Below, one piece after another: positions 26,621 through 36,032 of a stretch of DNA of 64,000 nt. The notes under the pieces were generated by a model. It was not told the DNA's origin and did no database searches. It saw only the letters and a program-made list of their open reading frames with translations. This stretch comes from Pseudoflavonifractor sp. AF19-9AC (lineage in GTDB: Bacteria; Bacillota; Clostridia; Oscillospirales; Oscillospiraceae): assembly GCF_003478995.1 (NCBI RefSeq), contig NZ_QUGI01000001.1:467875-531874 (forward strand), written 5' to 3'. How positions within the stretch are numbered: position 1 is the stretch's first letter; the number at the start of each line of letters is the position of its first letter. The position numbers and the translations under genes were made by a program.

Positions 26621-28258
26621 ATGGAACAATCATCACTGGAACGCACCATCCACCATATTCCGGCATTACGGTCCAATGTAGCAGGCAACAAGACGAGACC
26701 CCATGGCAGGCAGCGGGTGGCGGCTTACTGCCGGGTCAGCACCGACAGCGAGGAGCAGATCAACAGCTACACCGCCCAGAAAGCCTACTACACCCAGAAA
26801 ATTGAGGAGTCCCCGGATTGGGAACTGGCCGGGATCTTCGCGGACGAGGGGATCACCGGAACCAGCATGAAAAAGCGAAAAGAGTTCAACCGGATGATCA
26901 CCGCCTGCAAGCGGGGCGGGATCGACCTCATCCTCACAAAGTCTCTCTCCCGGTTCGCCCGGAACACCGTAGACTGCCTGGAGACGGTGCGGATGCTGAA
27001 GGCCAGGGGGATCGGGGTCATCTTCGAAAAGGAAAATATCAATACGCTGACAGAGTCCAGCGAGTTCCTCATCACTCTGTTCAGCGGATTTGCCCAGGCC
27101 GAGAGTGAATCACTCAGCGTCAATATCCAGCTGGGCATCCGGATGGCAATGAAAGAAGGAAAGGTCAACTTCCACTACAGATCCATGCTGGGCTACCAAA
27201 GAGGAGCGGACGGTAAGCCGGAGATCGTACCGGAGGAGGCCAAGGTGGTGCGGCGAATCTACCGCCGGTACCTGGAGGGCTGTAGTGAGGGCCAGATCCA
27301 GAGAGAACTTACCCAGGAAGGGATCGCCACCGCAAAGGGTGTCAAGGCATGGTCCCATCAGATTGTGCATAACATCCTCACCAATGAAAAGTATGCGGGA
27401 GACGCCTTGCTGCAAAAGACCTTCACCACAGACTGCATCAGCAAGAAGGTCAAGAAGAATACCGGCGAGTTGCCGCAGTATTACATCAAGGACAACCACC
27501 CTGCTATCATCCCGCGGGACATCTACCAGCGGGTGCAGGAGGAGATGGCACGGCGGACCAGCAAGCGAAAGATTCTGCAGAAAAGCGGAAAAACAGAACA
27601 GGGCAAGTATTCCGCCAAATATGCGCTCAGTGAGCGGCTGGTCTGTGGGGAGTGTGGTTCCCTCTATAAGCGGTGTACCTGGGCCAGGAACGGCGTCAAA
27701 CGGATCGTCTGGCGGTGCGTCTCCCGGTTGGAATTCGGGAAAAAATACTGCCATAACTCGCCTTCCATGGCGGAGGACAAGCTGCATACCGCAATTCTCA
27801 CGGTGCTTAACCGGGTAGTCGAAGCAAGCGATGGCCTACAGGATGAACTGGCAGAGACGCTCCGAATGGTATGTACCCCGGAAGGGGACGGTAACAACCT
27901 GTTGGAATTGGAGCATGAACTGGAAGCCCTGACCGCACGACAGAACGCCCTGTTGGATCAGGCTCTGGCCAATATGGATGACCTAACGATAACGGAGCAA
28001 CTCAAGACCCTGCTGGAAGAAAAACAGCACCTGCAGGCGCGGATCGATGCGGCGAAGAAGGAGGCAGCCAACAGAATCAATGAGGACTCACGTATGACAG
28101 AGTACGCAACTTATCTGGAGGAACATCTCAATGGATTCCCTCACTATGACGACGAGGTCGTTCGCAAGATGATTGAACGTATCACTGTAGTCGATGCGGA
28201 AACAATACGGGTCAAGTTCCGATACGGCGATTTGGAGATTGAACAGACCGCGCGCTAG
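26621..28258 (+). CDS. Large serine recombinase 2
   Basis: 545 aa from the ATG at 26621 (AAAGGA 9 nt upstream), rather than a TTG 27 nt earlier that overlaps the previous stop. The catalytic domain has AAYCRVSTDSEEQ and KSLSRFARNTVD. The recombinase domain has LGYQRGADGKPEIVPEEA. The zinc ribbon is CGECGSLYKRC...WRCVSRLEFGKKYC, followed by a long coiled coil (about 415-500) and an end segment ERITVVDAETIRVKFRYG. It is the last gene of the recombinase trio, and its stop is followed by a hairpin terminator. Confidence 0.94.
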   Translation: MEQSSLERTIHHIPALRSNVAGNKTRPHGRQRVAAYCRVSTDSEEQINSYTAQKAYYTQKIEESPDWELAGIFADEGITGTSMKKRKEFNRMITACKRGGIDLILTKSLSRFARNTVDCLETVRMLKARGIGVIFEKENINTLTESSEFLITLFSGFAQAESESLSVNIQLGIRMAMKEGKVNFHYRSMLGYQRGADGKPEIVPEEAKVVRRIYRRYLEGCSEGQIQRELTQEGIATAKGVKAWSHQIVHNILTNEKYAGDALLQKTFTTDCISKKVKKNTGELPQYYIKDNHPAIIPRDIYQRVQEEMARRTSKRKILQKSGKTEQGKYSAKYALSERLVCGECGSLYKRCTWARNGVKRIVWRCVSRLEFGKKYCHNSPSMAEDKLHTAILTVLNRVVEASDGLQDELAETLRMVCTPEGDGNNLLELEHELEALTARQNALLDQALANMDDLTITEQLKTLLEEKQHLQARIDAAKKEAANRINEDSRMTEYATYLEEHLNGFPHYDDEVVRKMIERITVVDAETIRVKFRYGDLEIEQTAR

Positions 28259-28266
28259 AATAAAAG

Positions 28267-28308
28267 TACGAAGGAATGGCTGTGCTGATGCACTGCCATT
28301 CCTTCGTA
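28267..28308. terminator. Hairpin terminator between convergent genes
   Basis: A 14-bp perfect stem TACGAAGGAATGGC/GCCATTCCTTCGTA lies 8 nt after the recombinase stop and separates it from the convergent minus-strand pair. The U-run is weak. It could equally be part of an attachment site. Confidence 0.6.
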
Positions 28309-28409
28309 TCTATTTGCAGTTGGCTTTGTCAGTTATGTCGGTAAAGAAAACCGCGCCCAACGTACAGACTTCCTTTCATCCTGTTCAGATTACAATTTGC
28401 TTGGAGCTT

Positions 28410-29717
28410 CTACCCAATTTCTAAAAGATCATTCCAGAGTGAGTCAATCTGAGCAGAATTAAATGTTATTTCAGCGCACAGCTTGTAAAGGCGGCGCTTG
28501 TAAACGGTCTCCTTGGCCGCGTATTGACCCTGGATAAAACAGGCGGTACCGAAGCAGAACTTCACGGAAGAGATGTCCTCAGAAGGGACTGTGGTCAGTA
28601 CACAGTCTTTTCGCAGTTTTCCCATCCTGCCCAATATGAAAGCGGCCTGATAATCATTCCGGTTATAGCGGACGATAACCTCCTTTGTATGCGCAGAAAA
28701 AATCGCGCGGAGGATGTCATCGTTGAGCAATTCTGCCAAAAACGGTGCCTGGATAAAGATGCGCGGTGCCTTAAAAGCGGCGCAATGGTACAGAATATCC
28801 TGAAGTTCTCCATCCAGCAGCGGGCGGTCGGCGTAATAGGCCGCTTCCAGTAAATCTGCCCAGTCACTCTGCACTCCACGGAGTTTGAACGCCGCAATCA
28901 AGTCGTGGGGCAGTTGTTCCTCCTCCGGGGAGGCGGCGCAAGGACGGTTGGGCGGAGAGAAGAGGTTCCAGGCGCCCAAGTGTCGGCAGTTGAGCTGTTC
29001 CGCCAGCACATCTGCATAGGCTTGGATTCCAGACTGGAAGTGAAAGGCCAGGGAGCGATCCGCCTGATTTAGATATACGAAGCAGAACTCGCGCTGATAG
29101 GACAGTGTGTGATAGGAGATATCAAGAATCCGATACAGCTCAGCGCTCTCAGCAGTACTCTGGAATACCACATTGGCCAGACGGCTCTCTCGGTAAATTA
29201 CTGCTAGCGTATCGAACTGACTGCGCAGGAATTCCATATTGAGTGGATACTTCTCCAGAAGGTATGCCTGCCCCCGCGGCGGCTCCCGGTAGGTGCCCAA
29301 GAGGGGCGTATCCGAGACCTCACCGGTGATCTGGTTTACCGATATGCGGCTGAGCTGGCTGCGCAAAGTCTTGACCTTCTTCTGGCTCTCCAGCACCTTT
29401 TTCCCCAAATCAGTCAGGACAATGTCGCCACAGGAAACAGCGGCGAGCTGCTCACTGTCCAGCTGTGATACGATTTGTAGCATAATACTTTCTGGCAGAC
29501 CAAACTGATCGGCAAGATCGGGGAGGGATTTGGCACCGATGCGGATGGCGGTGAGGACACATTCTTGAACAAAGGAGAGCACCTGGACACGCCGTTCCCA
29601 GACAGTCAAGCCGATTTCCTGGACAGGAATATAGACTGGAACCCGACAGATGAAATCATAGCCGGAAAGCTGCGGAGGAATGTATTTATCAACATTTTTT
29701 TGCCATTCAGATAGCAT
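28410..29717 (-). CDS. Partner of kinase-helicase protein, unknown function
   Basis: 435 aa. Residues about 47-110 (FVQECVLTAIRIGAKSLPDLADQFGLPESIMLQIVSQLDSEQLAAV ... LTDLGKKVLE, quoted in part) read as a winged helix. The C-terminal 120 residues have an alternating strand/helix pattern (IFIQAPFLAELL; EVIVRYNRNDY; SVKFCFGTACFIQG) that loosely recalls phospholipase-D-like nucleases, but the HxK histidine is absent, so I do not assign it. It overlaps the stop of the kinase-helicase gene by 11 nt, so the two are translationally coupled and probably work together. Confidence 0.7.
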   Translation of the reverse strand: MLSEWQKNVDKYIPPQLSGYDFICRVPVYIPVQEIGLTVWERRVQVLSFVQECVLTAIRIGAKSLPDLADQFGLPESIMLQIVSQLDSEQLAAVSCGDIVLTDLGKKVLESQKKVKTLRSQLSRISVNQITGEVSDTPLLGTYREPPRGQAYLLEKYPLNMEFLRSQFDTLAVIYRESRLANVVFQSTAESAELYRILDISYHTLSYQREFCFVYLNQADRSLAFHFQSGIQAYADVLAEQLNCRHLGAWNLFSPPNRPCAASPEEEQLPHDLIAAFKLRGVQSDWADLLEAAYYADRPLLDGELQDILYHCAAFKAPRIFIQAPFLAELLNDDILRAIFSAHTKEVIVRYNRNDYQAAFILGRMGKLRKDCVLTTVPSEDISSVKFCFGTACFIQGQYAAKETVYKRRLYKLCAEITFNSAQIDSLWNDLLEIG

Positions 29718-32700
29718 TTGTAAACTCCTTTATATCGATTTCCTGACAAAACTCGGGATGCTCCTGCATATAGCTGATCACATAGGGAAAGCGGTTGCCG
29801 GGGATACGGGGATTGCGGAGAAACTTTCCGTCACCGACAATGATCAAGGCCCGTTTCGCGCGGGAGAAGGCAACATTCAGCCGTGCTTCCTCTTTCAAGA
29901 ATCCGATACGCCGCTGATTGCTGCTTCGGACGGTGGAGTAGATGATGATGTCACGCTGACTGCCCTGGAATGCATCCACGGTGTTGATATCGACTTCAAT
30001 GTGGCTCAATGGGATTTGCTTGAGGCGGTTCCGGATTAGCTCCAGCTGCGCCCGGTATGGCGTGATGATGCCGATGGAATACTTCTCCCCTTGAGCGGAG
30101 ATTTCTTGGTTCAGCCTTTGCAAGCAGCTTTGGATCACAGTGACTTCCAGATGGTTGATGTATCCGCGTTGGTGCCCGACGGATTGTTCAAAGCGGACGG
30201 AACCGGCATTGGAGGTGGTTAGCCAGGTGATGGCGCAGTTATTGAGCATGGGAAGGTTCGTAGTTCGCTCAGATGCCTTAACGCCATTTTGCACTTTGCT
30301 ATCGTAAAAAAGAAAGCTGATGAGATCGCCGATCGCCGGGTGCATCCGGTACTGGGTGGAAAGCGTCTCTTTACAGCTGTCAGGCAGGATGTCAAACAGT
30401 TTCCCGAACCCGGTGTTTTGAAGCTCATCGATCTGGGAAGACTGGAAGCTGGCTTTGAGGGCATTCCGATCAAAGACCGGTGGCAGTTGCTTGTGGTCGC
30501 CCACTAGAATTGCCTTTCGTGCCCGAACCAAGGGAACCATGATTTCCGGCAGAGTTGCCTTTGCTGCTTCGTCTACAATCACATAGTCGAAGGTCGAGTC
30601 ACGGACGCGGGGATCCGAAATGACGCCAATGCAAGTACCTACGATAATGGAAGCGTTTTTGATATAAAACTCTCCCAGCTCATTGCTCTCACTGATGCGT
30701 CGGATCCATTGTTCGGAAATCAGGCAGCTCTGTACGTAAGGATTGGTGCGGCTTTTCCCGTAAGTGTTTTCAAAGTCTGTGGCAACCCGTTCCAGACGTA
30801 TGCGCTCTGTTTCTTCCAGATTTGCAAGTTTCAGCTCTTCCAACACTTGTGCGTATTTACAGAATGGCTCCATGGGGATGTGCTGTTCCAATAAACGTTG
30901 GGCCAGCCACGCTTTACAGTTCTCAACGCTTTCCTTCACCCATAGGGTCTGGCAGTGGTCCAATCCGAACCGTTCATTGATCTTGGGGTCAATATTTTCC
31001 TCGTGACCAATACGGATGGTCGTATGTTCCAGATAGGCTGCAAGGTCTTCCAGCAGTTTATCCACAGCGGCATGAGATTGGGACACAATCAAAATTTTCT
31101 GATCCAGTGCAGGATTCCGTTGGTTTTCCCCCAGAATCTGCCGGATTACTTCCACCAGGACATTGGTTTTGCCGGTGCCTGGAGGCCCCTGGATCAAAGC
31201 AATATCCTCCGCCTCCAGCGCTTTCCGGACCGCGCGCTTCTGGGTAAAATCCAGCTGTTCATTATAGAAGCAGGGCATAACCTTGAGCTGGAAATACCCG
31301 GGCTGCTCGGCACCCACAAAAATGCTCTTCAGATTTCCGCCGTTGGCGGTCTCAGATCGGCGGAATTCCTCCAGTGCTGCCTCCTGGCGGCGGTACTGCT
31401 GGATCTCTTTGCGGTAATCCAAACAGATAGAACCATTGTTCGGCATCCGGGGCTTCCTGGGTGCGGCCTTGATAGCCATCACAGCGCCGTCCTCCCGGTA
31501 TTCCCAGAAGGTGCCGACCTCTGCCAGAATTGGCTTCTTTTTGAAACGCCCACGCTGCTCAAAAATAAACAGGGTATCCTGGCTGAACGTCTCATCCGGC
31601 ACGCTGTCCGGATCCAGCCGGAACAGGAACATCCCGTCTTCGTAGCGGACACTTGTGTAGTACAACCGGACAGTATTCTTAGACGCGTCTGCGATCATAG
31701 CTTGGATGAATTCCCGCCAGATACCGTACTGTGTGTCGTATTCCCGGTCGATATTTTTCTGCGAGTGGATATCCGCTTGGAAATCAGCAATCCGGTTGCT
31801 TAGGATCTGGCTGCAATTGTTGGGAAGAGGGGTGTTTGCGATTCTGTGCGAAAACAGAAATTGGAAATGCCCAGGAACCTCCATGGAAAAGCGCTTGTGC
31901 TGCTCCCGCTTGAAGGCATCCAGCCGGCGGAAAGAGACCACCTGGAAAAAATCGTCCGACAAAACGCATTCCATTGAGATGCTGATGCCGTCAAAGCAAT
32001 AGATGGAGGTCTGACCCTCGGCACGAAGACGGATCAAGCCGCCCGCAAACTGGGCGGGAAGGAAGCTGTCCAGCAACTCTAAATAGGGCATATCCCGCCG
32101 TACCAGGTTACGTCTTTTCAGATCGTCGAGCGCATTGGTGGGGACGGCGAAGAAGTACCGCTCGTCGCTACCGCAATACCGCTGGTAGAGCGGAGCCAGG
32201 GCCAGTTCGCAGTCATCAATGTTTTCATATCGGTCCGCCGGGGCAGGGGCACACATCTTCAAAAGGACTTCCTTTAACTTTACATCGATGCCGCCAGCGG
32301 ATTGGATAGCCGTGGGCATTTCAGCAGCCGTCACTGGGACTTCACCGGTGAAAAGAAAATAAATGACAGCACCCAGCGAATAGATATCGCTGCGCTCTGT
32401 TGCATTTTCACTGTGGACGGTTACTTCCGGCGCGGAATAATTCTGGGTAGCGAACTGATATGTGGTTCCGTCCTGGAACATCCCGCGGATTTTTGCGATT
32501 CCGAAATCAATCAGTTTCAGCTCAAACGAGTCGGTAATGAGGATGTTGGAGGGATTGATATCCCGGTGAATCACGGAGTTTCGATGGGCGTGTTGGATGG
32601 CGTTGGTCAGCTGCTTTACCAGGTTGTACCGGGTGGAGGCATTCGGGATCACGTCTAGCATCTGGGACAGGGGACGTCCCTGAACATACTCCATGGAAAT

Positions 32701-32946
32701 GATGCCTTCACTTCGGCCATCCGGAGCGGCCTGGATATCTGAGCGGAAGATACGGACAATATTCTCGCAGGCCTTCAGCCGCGTCAGGGCCTGTGTTTCC
32801 TTCTGAAAAATGGCTCGGTAGATAGGGGCTTCCAGATTCTGGACTCGCTTTACCACAAAGCGAAACCCTGCTTCATTTTCTACCAGCTCTACAATTGTTC
32901 CAGAGTCCCTCTGCTTGCTCAGCGTCTGAATCACTTTTTCCTCCAT
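29707..32946 (-). CDS. Ser/Thr protein kinase fused to SF1 (Upf1/DNA2-like) helicase
   Basis: 1079 aa from the ATG at 32946 (AAAGGAAC upstream). The N-terminal eukaryotic-type kinase (about 1-260) has K33, E50, HRD 127-129, N134, DFG 147-149 and a SAPE motif near 171, so it looks active. A middle region (about 260-560) has no recognised motif. The C-terminal helicase has Walker A GPPGTGKT (587-594), DEAA (792-795), GDHKQLPP (816-823), TQYRMHP, TVDAFQGSQRD and NVAFSRAKRA: a complete SF1B motif set. Kinase-helicase fusions with a coupled partner on a mobile island suggest anti-phage defence. I do not match it to a named system. Confidence 0.9.
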   Translation of the reverse strand: MEEKVIQTLSKQRDSGTIVELVENEAGFRFVVKRVQNLEAPIYRAIFQKETQALTRLKACENIVRIFRSDIQAAPDGRSEGIISMEYVQGRPLSQMLDVIPNASTRYNLVKQLTNAIQHAHRNSVIHRDINPSNILITDSFELKLIDFGIAKIRGMFQDGTTYQFATQNYSAPEVTVHSENATERSDIYSLGAVIYFLFTGEVPVTAAEMPTAIQSAGGIDVKLKEVLLKMCAPAPADRYENIDDCELALAPLYQRYCGSDERYFFAVPTNALDDLKRRNLVRRDMPYLELLDSFLPAQFAGGLIRLRAEGQTSIYCFDGISISMECVLSDDFFQVVSFRRLDAFKREQHKRFSMEVPGHFQFLFSHRIANTPLPNNCSQILSNRIADFQADIHSQKNIDREYDTQYGIWREFIQAMIADASKNTVRLYYTSVRYEDGMFLFRLDPDSVPDETFSQDTLFIFEQRGRFKKKPILAEVGTFWEYREDGAVMAIKAAPRKPRMPNNGSICLDYRKEIQQYRRQEAALEEFRRSETANGGNLKSIFVGAEQPGYFQLKVMPCFYNEQLDFTQKRAVRKALEAEDIALIQGPPGTGKTNVLVEVIRQILGENQRNPALDQKILIVSQSHAAVDKLLEDLAAYLEHTTIRIGHEENIDPKINERFGLDHCQTLWVKESVENCKAWLAQRLLEQHIPMEPFCKYAQVLEELKLANLEETERIRLERVATDFENTYGKSRTNPYVQSCLISEQWIRRISESNELGEFYIKNASIIVGTCIGVISDPRVRDSTFDYVIVDEAAKATLPEIMVPLVRARKAILVGDHKQLPPVFDRNALKASFQSSQIDELQNTGFGKLFDILPDSCKETLSTQYRMHPAIGDLISFLFYDSKVQNGVKASERTTNLPMLNNCAITWLTTSNAGSVRFEQSVGHQRGYINHLEVTVIQSCLQRLNQEISAQGEKYSIGIITPYRAQLELIRNRLKQIPLSHIEVDINTVDAFQGSQRDIIIYSTVRSSNQRRIGFLKEEARLNVAFSRAKRALIIVGDGKFLRNPRIPGNRFPYVISYMQEHPEFCQEIDIKEFTNAI

Positions 32947-33004
32947 GAAATGTTCCTTTCTTCCCTTAATAGATGGCCTAAATGCATGGTAACAGGATAT
33001 TAAA

Positions 33005-33033
33005 AGTATAGCATAGACAACGGATTTCTGCAA
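33005..33033 (-). promoter_or_regulatory. Promoter of kinase-helicase operon
   Basis: On the minus strand: TTGCAG, 17-nt spacer, TATACT, placed 59 nt upstream of the start codon at 32946. Confidence 0.6.
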
Positions 33034-33126
33034 TTGTATACATAGCCGACATGATATTTCGCAGAATAAAACTGTAAAACATCAAATTAACGTAGACAGA
33101 TGTATCTTTTTCGGCAACCATAGACA

Positions 33127-33166
33127 ACTCGTCGCAAGCGAGAAATCGCTTGCGACGAGTTTTTTT
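33127..33166 (+). terminator. Orphan intrinsic terminator at island edge
   Basis: A 15-bp perfect stem (ACTCGTCGCAAGCGA, loop GAAA) is followed by seven Ts on the plus strand. No plus-strand gene lies just upstream. It may be a host terminator displaced by the insertion. Confidence 0.8.
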
Positions 33167-33278
33167 CAGATTACCACTCTCTTGTTTTGCAGCAGCGCTG
33201 TCTCAACCTGGGATGGAGCTGAGAACGTCAAGACTTGACGTCAGCCACAGAGCGGACGCAGCCAGTTATATTCGTTCC

Positions 33279-33314
33279 CGGAGCAGGCACTGCAAGAGCC
33301 TGCTCCGATTTTTT
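33279..33314 (+). terminator. Second orphan terminator
   Basis: A 10-bp stem CGGAGCAGGC/GCCTGCTCCG is followed by ATTTTTT. The 110-nt stretch between the two terminators contains a palindrome ACGTCAAGACTTGACGT (33225-33241) and could encode a short RNA. No gene is seen in 33034-33414. Confidence 0.7.
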
Positions 33315-33414
33315 ATGTTGGGAAAATGGCGGCTGCTGTTCTGCGATGGAACATGAGAAATACACGGTCGGAACACAGGGAGGGGGAAAGATAGAGAACA
33401 TAGGAGGATAAACA

Positions 33415-34071
33415 ATGGTTTTCATGAAGCGTGTGTTGGTTTACTGTTTGGGACTGTTTATTATGGCCCTGGGCGTTTCCTGTTCGGTCTGGTCCGATCT
33501 GGGAGTTTCTCCCATGAGTGCCATTCCCTATGTGCTCAGCCAGATTGTGCCCACGGTCAGCATGGGAACCTTTACCAGCGCACTCTTCTGCGGCTATATT
33601 CTGCTTCAGGCCATCCTGCTGGGAAGGGCCTTTCGGCTGATCCGTCTGCTTCAGATCGTGGGAACGGTCCTGTTTGGCTGGTTTGTGGACTGCACCAACT
33701 GGATTTTATCCTCTGTGCTGCCGGAGCCGGGAAATTATTTCATTCAGCTGTGTTTTCTGGCCATGGGAATTGTCTGTGTGGCCATTGGAATTTTCTTCTA
33801 CATCACACCTGGGATGCCCATGCTGCCGGGAGAAGGAGTGATGCAGGTGATTTCTGAGAAATACCACATCCCCCTGCACTGGTCAAAAATTGGCTTTGAT
33901 GTCACAGTAACAGCCATTGCGGTGGTGTTGAGTCTGGTGTTTTTCCATCAGCTCAACGGAATCCGGGAGGGGACTGTGCTGGCGGCTCTGGGTGTAGGCA
34001 AATTCCTGGGTGTGTTCCGCAAACTTTGGCAGACCCATTTGAATGATTTCGTGGCGCTGGAGTACGCCTAA
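33415..34071 (+). CDS. YczE/YitT-family membrane protein
   Basis: 218 aa with five or six membrane segments. It shows the family start (LGLFIMALGVSCSVWSDLGVSPMSAIPYV) and the motif GMPMLPGEGVMQVISEKYHI (about 139-158). YczE-like proteins are membrane proteins of unclear transport function in Firmicutes. AGGAGG precedes the ATG by 7 nt. It is the first core gene to the right of the island, with no co-transcribed partner evident; the next gene has its own leader. Confidence 0.8.
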   Translation: MVFMKRVLVYCLGLFIMALGVSCSVWSDLGVSPMSAIPYVLSQIVPTVSMGTFTSALFCGYILLQAILLGRAFRLIRLLQIVGTVLFGWFVDCTNWILSSVLPEPGNYFIQLCFLAMGIVCVAIGIFFYITPGMPMLPGEGVMQVISEKYHIPLHWSKIGFDVTVTAIAVVLSLVFFHQLNGIREGTVLAALGVGKFLGVFRKLWQTHLNDFVALEYA

Positions 34072-34277
34072 GCGGAGCGGTTGGTCCTCCTTTGGGCAAG
34101 GTTACGAAATGGAGAGAAATCTGCCGTGTGCCATTCAAGGCTGCAGCGGATTTTTCCATTTCCTGCCTGCGCAAACCCAATGGCACTTTCCAAGGGAAAA
34201 AACTTGTGATAAAATTACCCATATCCCTAAAAGGCGGCGGGGCCGCCTGTCCCTTTGTCCGAGAAAGGAGGACACTC

Positions 34278-36032
34278 TTGCTGGATTCCCTGTTTTTTCC
34301 CCAGCCGCTGCTGGCAGCGCTGGAGGAGGTTTTGGAGCAGAACCAGACCGCCCTGTGGTGGTACACGGCGCTGGTCCGGTTTGTGTTCCCGATTTTGGCC
34401 CTTCTGATTTTGCTGCGGGCATTCCGGGGGCTGCTTCGCCTGCGCCGTACCCCGGAGTGCTGGGGGCAGCTGGCTCTGCCTGGCGGCGGGTCCATTCCCA
34501 TCTGCCACTGGGAGAATATCCTGGGGCGGGCGCCTCTGGCCGACATTCGCCTGGACTTTCCCACGGTGTCCCGGCAGCACGCGGTGCTGGTGCGGGAGGA
34601 GTCGGGGGCATGGAAGGTGACAGACCTGGGTTCCAAGGGCGGGACCTTGGTCAATGGAGCCGCCGTGGAGGGAAGCGCTCCCTTACAGATGGGAGACACC
34701 CTGTCGGTAGGCGGCATTGAGCTGCTCTTTTTGCCCCTGTCCCAGGAGGAGGAGAAGAAACTCCTCAGTCGGCGCCGGTCAGAGGGGCCGGTGTCCATGT
34801 GGCCCTCGCTGCTGCTTCTGACGCTGTTTCAGATTCTGGCTGCGGTGCAGCTGCTCATCGGCAATCTGGAAGAGCGGGGGCTTTATCCCCTGGTGATGCT
34901 GGCGCTGACCGCCGTGATGTGGCTCTATGTGCTGATTATGCGTGGATTGGGCAGCCGGGGCTTTGAACTGGAGACCATCGCCTTTTTCCTGTCCACCTTG
35001 TCTTTGGCGGTGACGTTGTCCTCCGCGCCGGCGTCGGTGGTAAAACAGCTGGTGGCGCTGGTGCTGGGGCTGATCTTTCTGGTTGTCCTGGGCATCTGGC
35101 TGCGGGATACCGCCCGGATCCAGAAGCTGCGCTGGCTCATGGCCGGACTGGCTATCGGCCTTCTGCTGGCTACGGTGGTACTGGGCCAGACCAAATACGG
35201 GGCGTCCAACTGGATTATCCTGGGCCCCTTTTCCTTCCAGCCCTCGGAGATTGCCAAGATCTTTTACATTTTTGCCGGTGCGGCGGGGCTGGAGCGGCTG
35301 TTCCGGCGGCGAAATCTGTGGCTCTTCATGGTGATGACCGGGGCCTGCCTGCTGTGTCTGGCCAAAATGAGCGACTTCGGCACGGCGAGTATTTTCTTTG
35401 CCACCTTCCTGGTCATTGCCTATCTGCGCTCAGGAGATTTTGCCACGCTGTCCCTGATCTGCGGCGGAGCGGTGTTTGCCGGGGTGCTCATTCTTCAATT
35501 CAAACCCTACATTTTCCGCCGCTTTGCCTCCTGGGGGCACGCCTGGGAGGCGGCCTCCTCCACCGGCTATCAGCAGACCCGTGCCATGTCGGCGGCGGCC
35601 TCCGGCGGCCTTGTTGGCATGGGGCCGGGGGAGGGCTGGCTGAAAAACATCGCGGCGGCGGACACCGATCTGGTGTTTGGCGTGCTGTGCGAGGAGTGGG
35701 GCCTCATCATCGCCCTGCTGGCGGTTCTGTCCATCCTGGTGCTGGCGCTGTTTGCCACCTGGGCCTGCCGTATGGGGCGGTGCGCCTTCCCCACCATTGC
35801 GGCCTGCGCGGCGGGATCTCTGTTTGTGGTCCAGACGATGCTTAACGTTTTCGGCGCCATGGACCTGCTGCCCCTCACGGGAGTTACCTTCCCCTTTGTG
35901 TCCAACGGAGGCTCCGCCATGATCGCATCCTGGGGGCTGTTGGCCTTTTTGAAGGCAGCGGACACCAGGGAGAGGGCCAGCTTTGCCATTGAGGGCGGCT
36001 TGCGAAAGGGAAAAGGAGGTGCCCGGACATGA
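34278..36032 (+). CDS. FtsW/RodA/SpoVE-family glycosyltransferase with FHA domain
   Basis: 584 aa from a TTG start at 34278, selected because AAAGGAGG lies 6 nt upstream; a longer frame exists but lacks a ribosome site and similarity. A membrane segment (about 25-45) precedes an FHA domain (about 75-150: ENILGRAPLADIRL, VSRQHAVLV, DLGSKGGTLVNG) that should bind phosphothreonine. Then comes the SEDS polymerase core with about ten membrane segments, including LGPFSFQPSEIAKI, KMSDFGTASIFF and LTGVTFPFVSNGGSAM. It polymerises lipid II glycan with a cognate PBP, encoded next with a 4-nt overlap. The FHA fusion implies control by a PASTA-type kinase, as inference. Confidence 0.92.
   Translation: MLDSLFFPQPLLAALEEVLEQNQTALWWYTALVRFVFPILALLILLRAFRGLLRLRRTPECWGQLALPGGGSIPICHWENILGRAPLADIRLDFPTVSRQHAVLVREESGAWKVTDLGSKGGTLVNGAAVEGSAPLQMGDTLSVGGIELLFLPLSQEEEKKLLSRRRSEGPVSMWPSLLLLTLFQILAAVQLLIGNLEERGLYPLVMLALTAVMWLYVLIMRGLGSRGFELETIAFFLSTLSLAVTLSSAPASVVKQLVALVLGLIFLVVLGIWLRDTARIQKLRWLMAGLAIGLLLATVVLGQTKYGASNWIILGPFSFQPSEIAKIFYIFAGAAGLERLFRRRNLWLFMVMTGACLLCLAKMSDFGTASIFFATFLVIAYLRSGDFATLSLICGGAVFAGVLILQFKPYIFRRFASWGHAWEAASSTGYQQTRAMSAAASGGLVGMGPGEGWLKNIAAADTDLVFGVLCEEWGLIIALLAVLSILVLALFATWACRMGRCAFPTIAACAAGSLFVVQTMLNVFGAMDLLPLTGVTFPFVSNGGSAMIASWGLLAFLKAADTRERASFAIEGGLRKGKGGART

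Noticed and set aside
28595-28897. Second minus-strand frame inside the kinase-helicase partner gene
   Set aside because: Internal out-of-frame shadow of the 435-aa protein.
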